Shown here: positions 9,323 to 17,502 of the stretch, one piece after another
How positions within the stretch are numbered: the stretch's first letter is position 1
Layout: each line of letters begins with the position of its first letter
Assembly (NCBI RefSeq): GCF_042665255.1
Contig: NZ_JBHTCD010000040.1
Source: Insolitispirillum peregrinum
Lineage (GTDB): Bacteria; Pseudomonadota; Alphaproteobacteria; Rhodospirillales; Rhodospirillaceae
Length of the DNA: 40,989 nt
Reading direction: 5' to 3' (one strand)
The notes under the pieces: model-generated
What the model saw: the letters and a program-made list of their open reading frames with translations, nothing else
Databases searched by the model: none
Told to the model about the DNA's origin: nothing
Translations under genes and position numbers: made by a program

Positions 9323-9835
9323 ATGAAGACGAAACTGCGCTCGCTCGGTCTCGCAGCCTTGGCGCTGACCATCGGCGGGACTGTGATGCAGGGGGTGACC
9401 GTGGCTCCGGCGGGTCATCTGGTGGTGGGGCAGCAGGCTCTGGCCGGGGCGGCGACCGCTGAACAGGCCCAGGCCTTGCTGGCCCGTGCGGTGGCAAAAA
9501 TCAAGGCTGATGGGCAGGATGCGGCCCTTAAGGCTTTCAGTGACCGTCAGGGTGGGTTCATCGAAGGCGAACTGTATGTCTTTGTCTTTGACATGAAAGG
9601 CATTTATCTGGCCTCGGGCGGAAATCCCGCTTTGGTTGGCATGGATGCGATCGACCTGAAGGATGCCGAGGGCAAGGCGCTGGTGCGGGAAATGGTCGCT
9701 CTGGCCAAAGGCAAGGGAGAAGGCAGCGTCGATTACGTCTGGCTGAACCGGGCGACCAACAAGGTGGAACACAAGCGCTCGCTGATCCAGAAGGTCGGCG
9801 ACAGCATTGTCGGCGTTGGCTATTACCACGAATAG
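9323..9835 (+). CDS. Periplasmic single-Cache domain protein
   Basis: A 170-residue exported protein. The basic N-terminus MKTKLRSLGLAALALTIGG is a signal peptide with a cleavage region near residues 35-45. The rest matches a single Cache (sCache_2-like) fold: AVAKIKADGQDAALKAF, then LYVFVFDMKGIYLASGGNP and a closing VGDSIVGVGYY strand. Free-standing Cache proteins bind small ligands in the periplasm and may hand them to chemoreceptors or kinases; the ligand here is unknown. The start at 9323 follows GGGGCTGAAAAC. It is monocistronic, divergent from moaA and closed by a strong terminator at 9901-9935. The globin-coupled chemoreceptor lies 0.7 kb downstream, but a functional link is only a possibility. 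Confidence 0.85.
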   Translation: MKTKLRSLGLAALALTIGGTVMQGVTVAPAGHLVVGQQALAGAATAEQAQALLARAVAKIKADGQDAALKAFSDRQGGFIEGELYVFVFDMKGIYLASGGNPALVGMDAIDLKDAEGKALVREMVALAKGKGEGSVDYVWLNRATNKVEHKRSLIQKVGDSIVGVGYYHE

Positions 9836-9900
9836 GCAACGGTTGCCGGGGCTTGACGGCACGCCGGGGCTTCTCCTTCCGGCGGGGCTGTAGTAAGGAA

Positions 9901-9935
9901 AATCCCGGACAGGAACTGCGGGCCTGTCCGGGATT
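9901..9935 (+). terminator. Rho-independent terminator of the Cache gene
   Basis: A perfect 13-bp stem, AATCCCGGACAGG (9901-9913) with CCTGTCCGGGATT (9923-9935), has a 9-base loop and continues into a short T-run. It closes the Cache-protein gene that ends at 9835. Confidence 0.88.
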
Positions 9936-10049
9936 TTTGGTGCTGAATCATGGGATGGATAGCGGTCAATGTCGGGGTATGGGTTTTATTGCGCGCAGTT
10001 ACGGTATTTTGCCCGGACCACCGAGCGGATTTCCCCTGATGTGGCGGCG

Positions 10050-10349
10050 ATGATGGATGTTCTGCTTGCCATTGCATCGCAGGTTGAGGCACAGGGGAGC
10101 TATACGGTGAAGGCCGGAGACCTGCGACTGGCTGCGCGGGCGCTGGCCGGGGTGGCCGGGTTGCTGCAAAAGCATGTGCTGCCCGAAGTGGTCGCTGCCG
10201 GAAATGGCCGGGGAGAAGCACAGGTGCGCTGGACCATCGATACCTCGATGGAGGCGATGACTATCCTTATGACCCATGCCGATGCGCCCGAGGGAGCCTC
10301 TGACCGGACGATTGCCCTGCCGCGTCCGCCCGAGGTAGGCATCAACTAA
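10050..10349 (+). CDS. Small hypothetical protein
   Basis: I do not recognise this 99-residue protein. It is mostly helical by composition: an N-terminal MMDVLLAIASQVEAQ helix, a GDLRLAARALAGVAGLLQKHVLPEVV helix, then WTIDTSMEAMTILMTHAD and a proline-rich tail. It has no signal peptide or membrane segment. The reading frame opens at an ATG at 9969 (126 residues), but neither start has a strong ribosome site. The internal ATG pair at 10050/10053 was chosen because the coding character begins there. It lies between the Cache terminator and the chemoreceptor gene on the same strand, 167 bases upstream of the latter, and could be co-transcribed with it. Codon use looks native. Confidence 0.55.
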   Translation: MMDVLLAIASQVEAQGSYTVKAGDLRLAARALAGVAGLLQKHVLPEVVAAGNGRGEAQVRWTIDTSMEAMTILMTHADAPEGASDRTIALPRPPEVGIN

Positions 10350-10428
10350 CTGCAAGATGGGTTGCATATTGCGAAGCAAAGTGCATTTCCATGCATTTTT
10401 GATCGCCTTTTGAGGCTGTGGCCATCCC

Positions 10429-10450
10429 GGGGGTCGTCTGGGGGTCGTCT
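10429..10450 (+). repeat. Two tandem 11-bp repeats
   Basis: GGGGGTCGTCT occurs twice in direct succession (10429-10439 and 10440-10450) in the leader of the chemoreceptor gene. An 11-bp period places both copies on the same DNA face, which would suit a regulator site, though slippage would also explain it. Confidence 0.7.
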
Positions 10451-10516
10451 TTGGCATCTGGCATACAATTCGCATTCCCTGACGGATAACAGGAACCGTC
10501 TTTTAAGGGGGCAGCG

Positions 10517-12694
10517 ATGCCGGGACCCAATCCACAGCACGACAGTGACGATAGCCCCGAGCACCGTATCCTTGCCTTTTTCGGCATGGGGGGAGACCGT
10601 GCCGAGGATCTACGGCAGGTGTGGGGGGCGATCGAGCCGTATCTGGATGGCGTTCTGAATCGCTTTTACAGCGACATTCAGCAAACCGAGGAACTGCGGG
10701 GAACCCTGGGCAAGGGGCCGGGCCTCGAGCAGCTGAAGGCCGCGCAGAAAAACCATTGGAAAGCACTGTTGACCGGCGGTCTGGGGCCGGACTATTTCCG
10801 CCGGGCCGAGCGGATCGGCATTGCCCATGTGCGGGTCGGACTGACTCCCGACTGGTACATCGGCAGCTATGCCCGCCTGTTGACCGCGATGCTTGGTGAG
10901 TTACAGGGGGATGGCACCAGAATCACCGGTATCTTCGGGAAAAAGTCTGCCCTGCCAATCACTGGTGTCCAGACGTTCATCCGGGCGGTGATGCTGGACA
11001 TGAGTGTTGCCTTGCGGGCTTATTTTGATCTGTCGGCACGGGAAAACCGTCAGCAGGAAAGCGAAGCGATGGCTTCGTTCATCGAAGAGGAAATGACCAC
11101 CGCCTCGCGGGTGGCGGCCGAAGAAAACGCGATCCTGCTGGAGTTGTCGTCGGCGATGACCCAGACGATGGATGTGATCCGCCTTGATGCCCAAACGGTC
11201 CAGAACTCTGTTGAGTCGGCGTCGTCCTGTATTCAGGCTGTTGCCGATGCCGCCATGGAGATGGAAACCACATCGCGGGAAACCCGCAGCAGCGTCGATC
11301 AGGCGACCCTTTACGTCTCGTCGACCGTCGAGCAGGCCAATGAAGCCAGCGGTGTCATTCAGGCCCTGTCCGAAGTGGGGGGACGGGTGGCCAACGGGCT
11401 GGAGCTGATCCAGGGGATTGCCAAGCAGACCAACCTGCTGGCCCTGAACGCAACCATCGAAGCGGCCCGCGCGGGTGAATACGGTAAAGGCTTTGCTGTT
11501 GTCGCGCACGAGGTGAAGGATCTTGCCCGCAGAACCGAAACTGCCGCCGGGGAAATTGCCGTGCAGGTGAATGATATTACCGGGGCGGTGCGTGCGGCGG
11601 TCCGCGCCATCGAGCAAATTGCCCAGTCCATTGGTGGCATTCGCGATATCACCGAAACCGTTCAGAAGTCGACCTCCGAACAGATGCGCTCAGCGCAAGA
11701 AATCAATCAGACGGCCGGGATCGCCGCCGCCAGTGCGTCCGAGGCGGAAAAAGGCGTCCTTGGCATCATGGAGCAAGTGGACCATTCAGCCGATACTGCC
11801 AGTTCACTGCAGACCTGTGCGGCGAAAGTAACCTCGGAAGTCGAACAACTGCATTCCCGTCTGACGGTGACCGTCCGTGGCTTCCCGTCGGCAGACCGCC
11901 GCCGTTCGCCGCGCATGCCGATTGAAATGGATGGCCACATCGTTGAAAGCGGGGCGCGGGTGACCCTGATCGAACTGTCGCTGGGCGGGGCTCAGGCACG
12001 GATTGCCGCCAAAGATGTCCAGCCCGGGGCTTTGTTGACCCTCGATATGTCCGGGCTGGGGAAAATCCGGGCGCGGGTGGCTGGCGAATTGCCCTTTGGG
12101 CACCGGCTGGAATTCCTGAGTGTGGACGACCAGTTGCGGGGACGGCTGGAGGATACCCTGAAAAAAATCACTGCTGAAACCGACAGCATCAAGGCCTATC
12201 TGGCGCAGCGACGGGATATGGTCGTGCAGGTGATCGAAAAGGCGGTGCAAGAGCGGCGTCTGAAGCCCGAAGAGCTGTTCGACACGCAGTATCAGTTGGT
12301 TTCGGGCAGCAATCCGCCACAGTTTACCGTGCGCTATCTGCCGGTCTTTGATGCCATTCTGCCAGCGTTGCAGGACGAGGTTCTAAAGGAACTGCCAAAA
12401 GCCGCCTTGTGCTGTGCGGTTGACCGCAACGGGTATTTGCCGACCCATAACAGCCAGTATTCCCAGCCGCAAGGCGATGATCCGGCGTGGAATAATGCGT
12501 ACTGCCGCAATCGCCGCATCTTTAATGACCGCACCGGCCTGTCTGCTGCCCGCAACACCAAGCCGTTCCTGTTGCAGACCTATGCCCGTGACATGGGGGA
12601 TGGAAGCGTGGTGATGATGCGGGACATTTCGATGCCGCTGATCATTTGTGGCCAGCACTGGGGAGCACTGCGGCTGGTGATGACCCTGAAATAA
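10517..12694 (+). CDS. Globin-coupled chemoreceptor with PilZ and C-terminal sensor-like domain
   Basis: A 725-residue soluble protein with four modules. Residues about 15-180 are a globin-coupled sensor domain; His104 in IGIAHVRVGLTPDWYIGSY aligns with the proximal haem ligand of HemAT-type oxygen sensors. Residues about 190-455 are an MCP signalling coiled coil, with the hairpin tip GIAKQTNLLALNATIEAARAG near 297-317. Residues about 458-560 resemble a PilZ domain (RRRSPRMPIEMDG, then ELSLGGAQ), a c-di-GMP binding fold, though the usual D/NxSxxG carries Glu in place of Asp. The C-terminal part (about 565-725), with AVDRNGYLPTHN and RIFNDRTGLSAARN, recurs at the ends of many soluble chemoreceptors. 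There is no membrane segment. The start follows AAGGGGG. The domains suggest oxygen or redox sensing combined with c-di-GMP input to chemotaxis (inference). Confidence 0.92.
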   Translation: MPGPNPQHDSDDSPEHRILAFFGMGGDRAEDLRQVWGAIEPYLDGVLNRFYSDIQQTEELRGTLGKGPGLEQLKAAQKNHWKALLTGGLGPDYFRRAERIGIAHVRVGLTPDWYIGSYARLLTAMLGELQGDGTRITGIFGKKSALPITGVQTFIRAVMLDMSVALRAYFDLSARENRQQESEAMASFIEEEMTTASRVAAEENAILLELSSAMTQTMDVIRLDAQTVQNSVESASSCIQAVADAAMEMETTSRETRSSVDQATLYVSSTVEQANEASGVIQALSEVGGRVANGLELIQGIAKQTNLLALNATIEAARAGEYGKGFAVVAHEVKDLARRTETAAGEIAVQVNDITGAVRAAVRAIEQIAQSIGGIRDITETVQKSTSEQMRSAQEINQTAGIAAASASEAEKGVLGIMEQVDHSADTASSLQTCAAKVTSEVEQLHSRLTVTVRGFPSADRRRSPRMPIEMDGHIVESGARVTLIELSLGGAQARIAAKDVQPGALLTLDMSGLGKIRARVAGELPFGHRLEFLSVDDQLRGRLEDTLKKITAETDSIKAYLAQRRDMVVQVIEKAVQERRLKPEELFDTQYQLVSGSNPPQFTVRYLPVFDAILPALQDEVLKELPKAALCCAVDRNGYLPTHNSQYSQPQGDDPAWNNAYCRNRRIFNDRTGLSAARNTKPFLLQTYARDMGDGSVVMMRDISMPLIICGQHWGALRLVMTLK

Positions 12695-12716
12695 CGGTGA
12701 CGCGGAAATAAAAAAA

Positions 12717-12754
12717 GCTCCCCGGCAGGCGGTAGGGGATGTCTGCCGGGGAGC
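12717..12754 (-). terminator. Rho-independent terminator of the CoA-transferase gene
   Basis: The arms GCTCCCCGGCAG (12717-12728) and CTGCCGGGGAGC (12743-12754) form a perfect 12-bp stem. The A-run at 12710-12716 becomes a T-run on the minus strand, so the signal works for the minus-strand gene ending at 12804. It also separates it from the convergent chemoreceptor gene. Confidence 0.85.
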
Positions 12755-12803
12755 CTGCGGCAGACCCTCTGCCCAGGGCTGCCGTATCTCGGGATGTGTA
12801 TTT

Positions 12804-14012
12804 TTACAGAACGCCCTTTTCGCGCAGCGCGGTCTGCTGGTCGTCGCTGAGGCCCAACAGGCTGCCCAGCACCGCCGCGGTATCCTGCCCCAAGGTGGGC
12901 GGAGCCGAGGTGGCCACCGATGGCCATTCGTTGTAGCGGATCGGGTTGGCGACCAGATCGACTGTTCCGGCCTGTGGGTGCGGCAGGGTTTGTTTCAGGC
13001 CGCGTGCGATCACCTGCGGGTCGGCAAACACCTGATCAAGGGTGTTGATCGGGCCACAGGGAACCGCCTGGTCTTCCAGCACGGCAATCCAGTCGGCGGT
13101 GGTGCGCATCGCAACCAGCCCGGCGACGACCGGCACCAGCTCGGCGCGGTTGGCAACGCGGCTGGCGTTGGTGCGGAACCGCTCGTCTTCAGCCAGATCG
13201 GGGCGACCGGCCAGCGTGCAGAAGCGGGCGAACTGACCATCGTTGCCAACGGCCAGAATCAGGTGGCCGTCCTGCGTGGCAAACGCCTGATAGGGAACGA
13301 TGTTCGGATGCGCATTGCCCATCCGGCGCGGGGCTTTGCCCGAGGTCAGGTAATTCATCGCCTGATTGGCGAGCACCCCGACCTGTACATCCAGCAGGGC
13401 CATGTCGATATGCTGACCTTCGCCGCTGCGGTCGCGTTTGGTCAGCGCAGCCAGCACGGCGACGGTCGAATACAGACCGGTGAAAATGTCGGTAAAGGCA
13501 ACCCCGGTCTTGGTCGGTAGGCCGTCCGGCTCGCCGGTCAGGCTCATGATGCCGCCCATGCCCTGAATCATGAAGTCATAGCCCGCCCGCTGGGCATAGG
13601 GGCCATCCTGACCAAAGCCGGTGATCGAGCAGTAAATCAGATCGGGTTTGACCGCCTTCAGGCTGTCATAGTCGAGGCCGTATTTTTTCAGGCCGCCGAC
13701 CTTGAAGTTTTCCAGCACCACATCGCATTTGGTCGCCAGATCGCGGATCAGCGCCTGACCGTCGGGCGAGGCCATGTCGATGGTGACCGATTTTTTCCCG
13801 CGATTGCAGGACAGGTAATAGGCGCTTTCGGTACTGTCGGCCAGAAATGGCGGGCCCCAGCCACGGGTATCATCGCCGCCCTGCGGGCGTTCGATCTTGA
13901 TCACCTCGGCTCCCAGATCGGCCAGCAACTGGCCGCACCACGGGCCTGCCAGCACGCGCGACAGGTCGAGAATACGCAGGTGCGACAAGGGGCCAGCAGG
14001 GGTATCGGCCAT
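12804..14012 (-). CDS. CaiB/BaiF family III CoA-transferase, probably glutarate-specific
   Basis: A 402-residue family III CoA-transferase. It has the N-terminal ILDLSRVLAGPWCGQLLADLGAEVIKIERP block, the NRGKKS segment and the presumed nucleophile Asp175 in VAFTDIFTGLYST. These enzymes move CoA between carboxylic acids through an Asp-CoA thioester. Glutaryl-CoA dehydrogenase is encoded immediately upstream on the same strand (gap about 160 bases), so a succinyl-CoA:glutarate CoA-transferase role, making glutaryl-CoA in lysine or glutarate breakdown, is the most likely; this is inference from context. The ATG at 14012 has AAAGGAT upstream; an extension to 14060 is unsupported. A terminator closes the transcript. 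Confidence 0.9.
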   Translation of the reverse strand: MADTPAGPLSHLRILDLSRVLAGPWCGQLLADLGAEVIKIERPQGGDDTRGWGPPFLADSTESAYYLSCNRGKKSVTIDMASPDGQALIRDLATKCDVVLENFKVGGLKKYGLDYDSLKAVKPDLIYCSITGFGQDGPYAQRAGYDFMIQGMGGIMSLTGEPDGLPTKTGVAFTDIFTGLYSTVAVLAALTKRDRSGEGQHIDMALLDVQVGVLANQAMNYLTSGKAPRRMGNAHPNIVPYQAFATQDGHLILAVGNDGQFARFCTLAGRPDLAEDERFRTNASRVANRAELVPVVAGLVAMRTTADWIAVLEDQAVPCGPINTLDQVFADPQVIARGLKQTLPHPQAGTVDLVANPIRYNEWPSVATSAPPTLGQDTAAVLGSLLGLSDDQQTALREKGVL

Positions 14013-14174
14013 GATCGGTATCCTTTGCGGGGAAACGGGCGATGCGGGGAAACGGAACAAAAAAGGCAGGCTCTCCCCCGGCGCTGGACGTGGGGCAACA
14101 CTGTGAATGCCGGAGAAGAGCCTGTCAGGAAGGCGCGCTGTCAGCCCGGAGACAACAGGCTGACGGGGTAAACC

Positions 14175-15353
14175 TTACCCGAACGCCTGCAGGCCAGTCT
14201 GTGCACGACCCAAGATCAGGGCGTGAACGTCGTGGGTTCCTTCGTAGGTGTTGACGGTTTCCAGATTGACCATGTGACGGATCACCTGGAATTCGTCGGA
14301 AATGCCGTTGCCGCCGTGCATGTCGCGGGCCAGACGGGCAATGTCCAGAGCCTTGCCGACGTTGTTGCGCTTGATCAGCGACACCGCTTCGGGGGCCCAG
14401 GTGCCTTCGTCCATCATCCGGCCAACGCGCAGGGCAGCCTGGGTGGCGAGGGTGATTTCGGTCTGCATGTCCGCCAGCTTCTTTTGCACCAGCTGGGTGG
14501 CGGCGAGCGGGCGGTTGAACTGCTTGCGGTCCAGCGTGTACTGGCGGGCGGCATGCCAGCAGAATTCAGCCGAGCCGATCACGCCCCAGGCGATGCCATA
14601 GCGGGCCTTGTTCAGGCAGCCGAACGGACCACCCAGACCGGTGGCGCCGGGCAGCAGGTTTTCTTCGGGGACAAAGGCTTCGTCCAGCACCACTTCGCCA
14701 GTGACCGAGGCGCGCAGCGACAGCTTGCCTTCGATTTTCGGGGTGGTGAAGCCCTTGGTGCCGCGTTCGACGATGAAGCCCTTGATCTTGCCGTCATGGG
14801 CGTCGGACTTGGCCCACACCACCGCAATGTCGGCGATCGGGCTGTTGGTGATCCACATCTTCTGGCCGCTGATCAGATAGCCGCCATCGACCTTCTTGGC
14901 GCGGGTGCGCATGCTGCCCGGATCGGAACCGGCGTCCGGCTCGGTCAGGCCAAAGCAGCCGACGATTTCGCCCGAGGCCAGTTTCGGCAGATACTTCTTT
15001 TTCTGCTCGTCGCTGCCATAGGCATAAATCGGGTGCATCACCAGTGACGACTGCACGCTCATCGCCGAGCGATAGCCGCTGTCCACGCGCTCGACTTCGC
15101 GGGCGATCAGGCCATAGGCAACGTGGCTGGCCCCGGCGCCGCCGAATTCTTCCGGCAGGGTGGCGCCCAGCAGGCCCAGCTCACCCATTTCGGACATGAT
15201 TTCGCGGTCAAAGCGTTCTTCGCGGTAGGCGGACAGGACGCGCGGCTGCAGTTGATCCTGGCAATATGCACGAGCGGAATCGCGGATCAGCTTTTCGTCT
15301 TCACTCAGCTGGCCATCGAGCAAAAACGGGTCTTCCCATTGAAACGACTGCAC
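14175..15353 (-). CDS. gcdH: Glutaryl-CoA dehydrogenase
   Basis: This FAD enzyme oxidises and decarboxylates glutaryl-CoA to crotonyl-CoA in lysine, tryptophan and glutarate degradation, passing electrons to ETF. The 392-residue protein opens with QSFQWEDPFLLDGQLSEDE, typical of the GcdH subgroup. It carries FGLTEPDAGSDPGSM and KMWITNSPIADI, and ends with the catalytic Glu371 in VNTYEGTHDVHALILGR. I chose the GTG at 15353 because a perfect AGGAGG (15361-15367) lies eight bases upstream and the family start aligns there. An ATG at 15377 (AGGGA before it) and an opening to 15455 are less likely. It is in line with the CoA-transferase downstream and divergent from the methyltransferase. Confidence 0.95.
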   Translation of the reverse strand: MQSFQWEDPFLLDGQLSEDEKLIRDSARAYCQDQLQPRVLSAYREERFDREIMSEMGELGLLGATLPEEFGGAGASHVAYGLIAREVERVDSGYRSAMSVQSSLVMHPIYAYGSDEQKKKYLPKLASGEIVGCFGLTEPDAGSDPGSMRTRAKKVDGGYLISGQKMWITNSPIADIAVVWAKSDAHDGKIKGFIVERGTKGFTTPKIEGKLSLRASVTGEVVLDEAFVPEENLLPGATGLGGPFGCLNKARYGIAWGVIGSAEFCWHAARQYTLDRKQFNRPLAATQLVQKKLADMQTEITLATQAALRVGRMMDEGTWAPEAVSLIKRNNVGKALDIARLARDMHGGNGISDEFQVIRHMVNLETVNTYEGTHDVHALILGRAQTGLQAFG

Positions 15354-15574
15354 GGACCTATCCTCCTGATGATGCATTCCCTCGTTGGGAGGGCTGGTAA
15401 TCAGGGTGCGCTGGCTTTCGATATAAGGCAAAAACAATTTATCTCTTTCTGCCATATCGGTTTCATATGGGTTCCACGGCAGGGAGATTTTATACCATGA
15501 TAAATGCTTATCTTGTACCAGTCAGGAAATCGGACAAAGCTGTGCGACCATTCAATTCGCCGCAGGAGGCTTTG

Positions 15575-16354
15575 ATGCAAACACCCACTCAAACAGCGCA
15601 TAATGCGGTCGTTGACCGCCATTTCGGGCCACGGGCGCACACCTATCTGACCAGCGCCGTGCATGCCCACGGCGAAGACCTGCGCCTGCTGGCCGAGATC
15701 GCCCAAAGCCTGCCGCCACAGGCCACCGTGCTGGATGCGGGCTGTGGTGGCGGCCATGTTACCTATTGTCTGGCTCCGCTGGTCGGGCGGGTGGTGGCCT
15801 GTGACCTGTCGGCGCAGATGCTGGCGGTGGTCGAGCAGGAGGTGAAGCGGCGCGGCTTTGACACTCTGGTCACCAAATGCCTGCCGGTCGAGGGACTGAC
15901 CTGCCCGGATGCCTCGTTTGATCTGGTGGCCAGCCGTTACAGTGCCCACCACTGGCGCGACCTGTTGCCCGGCCTGCGCAGTTTGCGGCGGGTGGCCAAG
16001 CCGGGAGCGATGGCCTTTTTCAGTGACGTGGTGGCACCCGAGGACAGCTTGTGTGATACGTGGCTGCAAAGTCTGGAACTGCTGCGCGATCCATCGCATG
16101 TGCGCAATGCCTCGGTCAGTGCGTGGCAGCAGGTGTTGCAGCAGGCGGGGTTCCGCGTGGAGCGGGTCATCCCGGGGCGGCTGCGGCTGGAATTCACTTC
16201 GTGGGTCGAGCGGATGGCAACCCCTGAAACCCACCGGCAGGCCATTCGTGCCTTGCAACAGTGCGCCAGTGACGATGTGCGCCAGCACTTTGCCTTTGAG
16301 GCTGATGGAACCTTTACGCTGGACACGGCGGTTTTTGTGGCAACGGCAGTGTGA
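15575..16354 (+). CDS. Class I SAM-dependent methyltransferase
   Basis: A 259-residue protein of the UbiE/methyltransf_11 type. SAM-binding motif I is VLDAGCGGGHVTYCLA, followed by the acidic residue of motif II in VVACDLSAQML and by FDLVASRYSAHHW and LRRVAKPGAMAFFSDVVAP as post-motifs. The substrate cannot be told from sequence; the HHW/AHHW segment is shared with family members acting on small metabolites. The ATG at 15575 has AGGAGG eight bases upstream; an in-frame opening from 15467 has no such site. The gene is divergent from gcdH and is closed by the terminator at 16366-16397. Confidence 0.88.
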   Translation: MQTPTQTAHNAVVDRHFGPRAHTYLTSAVHAHGEDLRLLAEIAQSLPPQATVLDAGCGGGHVTYCLAPLVGRVVACDLSAQMLAVVEQEVKRRGFDTLVTKCLPVEGLTCPDASFDLVASRYSAHHWRDLLPGLRSLRRVAKPGAMAFFSDVVAPEDSLCDTWLQSLELLRDPSHVRNASVSAWQQVLQQAGFRVERVIPGRLRLEFTSWVERMATPETHRQAIRALQQCASDDVRQHFAFEADGTFTLDTAVFVATAV

Positions 16355-16365
16355 TCGCCGCAACA

Positions 16366-16397
16366 AAAAAGGCTCCTTCTGGTGAAGGAGCCTTTTT
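16366..16397. terminator. Bidirectional terminator between methyltransferase and tRNA-Asp
   Basis: AAAAAGGCTCCTT (16366-16378) pairs perfectly with AAGGAGCCTTTTT (16385-16397) around a 6-base loop. With A-runs on one side and T-runs on the other, it can end both the plus-strand methyltransferase transcript and the minus-strand tRNA transcript. Confidence 0.9.
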
Positions 16398-16402
16398 GAT
16401 AA

Positions 16403-16479
16403 TGGCGCGAGTGACGGGGCTCGAACCCGCGACCTCCGGCGTGACAGGCCGGCACTCTAACCAACTGAGCTACACCCGC
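16403..16479 (-). tRNA. tRNA-Asp (GTC)
   Basis: Read on the minus strand, the 77-base sequence starts GCGGGTGTAGCTCAGTTGG and ends GTTCGAGCCCCGTCAC, TCGCGCCA. The acceptor stem GCGGGTG/CACTCGC pairs over 7 bp with one G-T pair. The D-loop, a 5-bp anticodon stem (CCGGC/GCCGG), the T-arm GTTCGAG and an encoded CCA are all present. The anticodon GTC is at 16443-16445, decoding GAC/GAT (Asp). Confidence 0.97.
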
Positions 16480-16493
16480 GCTGTGGGAGGCGC

Positions 16494-16523
16494 TTTATAG
16501 GCTTCCCCCGTCGTGGCTGGCAA
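16494..16523 (-). promoter_or_regulatory. Sigma-70-type promoter of tRNA-Asp
   Basis: On the minus strand, TTGCCA (16518-16523) and TATAAA (16494-16499) are separated by 18 bases and lie 14 bases before the mature tRNA 5' end. Position and match to the housekeeping consensus suit a stable-RNA promoter. Confidence 0.65.
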
Positions 16524-16548
16524 GAGAAAAATGCAGTGTCCTGATTTT

Positions 16549-17274
16549 TTATGTGCGGGCAGGGGCCAGAGTGAAATTCATCAGCGCATTCATCGCCTTC
16601 AGCTCGTCAGCCAGCCCGGCGGTATGGTCGATCCGTGGCCCCAGCAGGATCAGGTCATACTTGAAATGATCATGATCGCCGTCGAGGGTATAGCTCCAGT
16701 CCTGCGCCTCGTAACCGTACTTGCCGACAATGGCGACGATCTCGTCCCGCTCGGCGGTGTGGTGGCGGGGATAGGTCAGGGACAGGTGAACGGTGGTCTG
16801 GTGCGGCAGGATGCGCTCCACCCAGCGAAAGCTGCTCATCACGATAATGGCGATGGTGGTCGCCGCCAGCGCTGCCGCATAAAAGCCAACGCCAATCAGG
16901 ACCCCGACCCCGGCGGTCATCCACAGCGAGGCGGCGGTTGACAGTCCGCGGATGGTCATGCCATCGCGGATGATCACCCCGGCCCCCAAAAAACCCATCC
17001 CGGCCAGAATGCCCTGAATGACCCGGGTCGGGTCGCCAATGGCCGGGGTTTGGGTCAGGCCGCCGTACCAGGCACCGGGGAAGCCGTTGATCACCGTCAG
17101 GGCGGTGGAGGTCAGGCAGACCAGAACATAGGTGCGCATTCCGGCGGCCCGGCCATGGTACGACCGTTCGTATCCAAGGACGATACCCACCGCCAGCGCC
17201 CCCAGCAAATGCAGAAAGATCAGGCTGTTGGCGATGATTTCCGGGGCAGACCAATAGGATTTCAGGGTTTCCAT
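16549..17274 (-). CDS. MgtC/SapB-family membrane protein
   Basis: A 241-residue inner-membrane protein. About four or five hydrophobic helices fill the first 155 residues, with the family signatures GIVLGYERSYHGRAAGMRTY and GILAGMGFLGAGVIIRDG. A soluble C-terminal domain of about 80 residues (TVHLSLTYPRHH to the end) corresponds to the ACT-like tail of MgtC. The MgtC family is linked to Mg2+-limited growth and to inhibition of the F-type ATP synthase; membership does not prove either role here. The start is uncertain: ATG 17274, or GTG 17289 adding five residues. Neither has an ideal ribosome site. The 5' leader holds a long dyad at 17291-17319, listed separately. Confidence 0.88.
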   Translation of the reverse strand: METLKSYWSAPEIIANSLIFLHLLGALAVGIVLGYERSYHGRAAGMRTYVLVCLTSTALTVINGFPGAWYGGLTQTPAIGDPTRVIQGILAGMGFLGAGVIIRDGMTIRGLSTAASLWMTAGVGVLIGVGFYAAALAATTIAIIVMSSFRWVERILPHQTTVHLSLTYPRHHTAERDEIVAIVGKYGYEAQDWSYTLDGDHDHFKYDLILLGPRIDHTAGLADELKAMNALMNFTLAPART

Positions 17275-17290
17275 ACTTGCACTCGTCACT

Positions 17291-17319
17291 TACCCCTGGA
17301 CTGGTACCGGTCAGGGGTA
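17291..17319. promoter_or_regulatory. Near-perfect dyad before the MgtC-like gene
   Basis: TACCCCTG (17291-17298) and CAGGGGTA (17312-17319) are exact inverse complements, and the centre ACTGGT/ACCGGT is almost self-complementary, giving a dyad of nearly 29 bp. It ends only 17 bases before the ATG at 17274, so it could be an operator or an mRNA hairpin that limits translation. Confidence 0.55.
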
Positions 17320-17428
17320 TTACCGGAAAATGTCGATCGGGTACGATGCCTGTGCGGGGTGGTGAGATCAAAGTCTTTCGTACCAGAGAGGCAGGCCTGT
17401 TTTGTGCTTCATCCCGGCGCAGGACAAA

Positions 17429-17466
17429 ACAAATCCCGAGTGGGGGCCTGTCCACTCGGGATTTGT
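17429..17466 (-). terminator. Rho-independent terminator of the NarL-type regulator
   Basis: A perfect 15-bp stem (ACAAATCCCGAGTGG at 17429-17443 with CCACTCGGGATTTGT at 17452-17466) has an 8-base loop. On the minus strand it leads into TTTGTTTTG, so it suits the regulator gene ending at 17503. Confidence 0.85.
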
Positions 17467-17502
17467 TCTGCGCTTTTTTACCCTGTTCGGGGAAAGGGGC
17501 GC

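Noticed and set aside
9853..10053. 66-residue frame after the Cache gene
   Set aside because: It runs through the terminator stem at 9901-9935 and has no ribosome site or recognisable feature.
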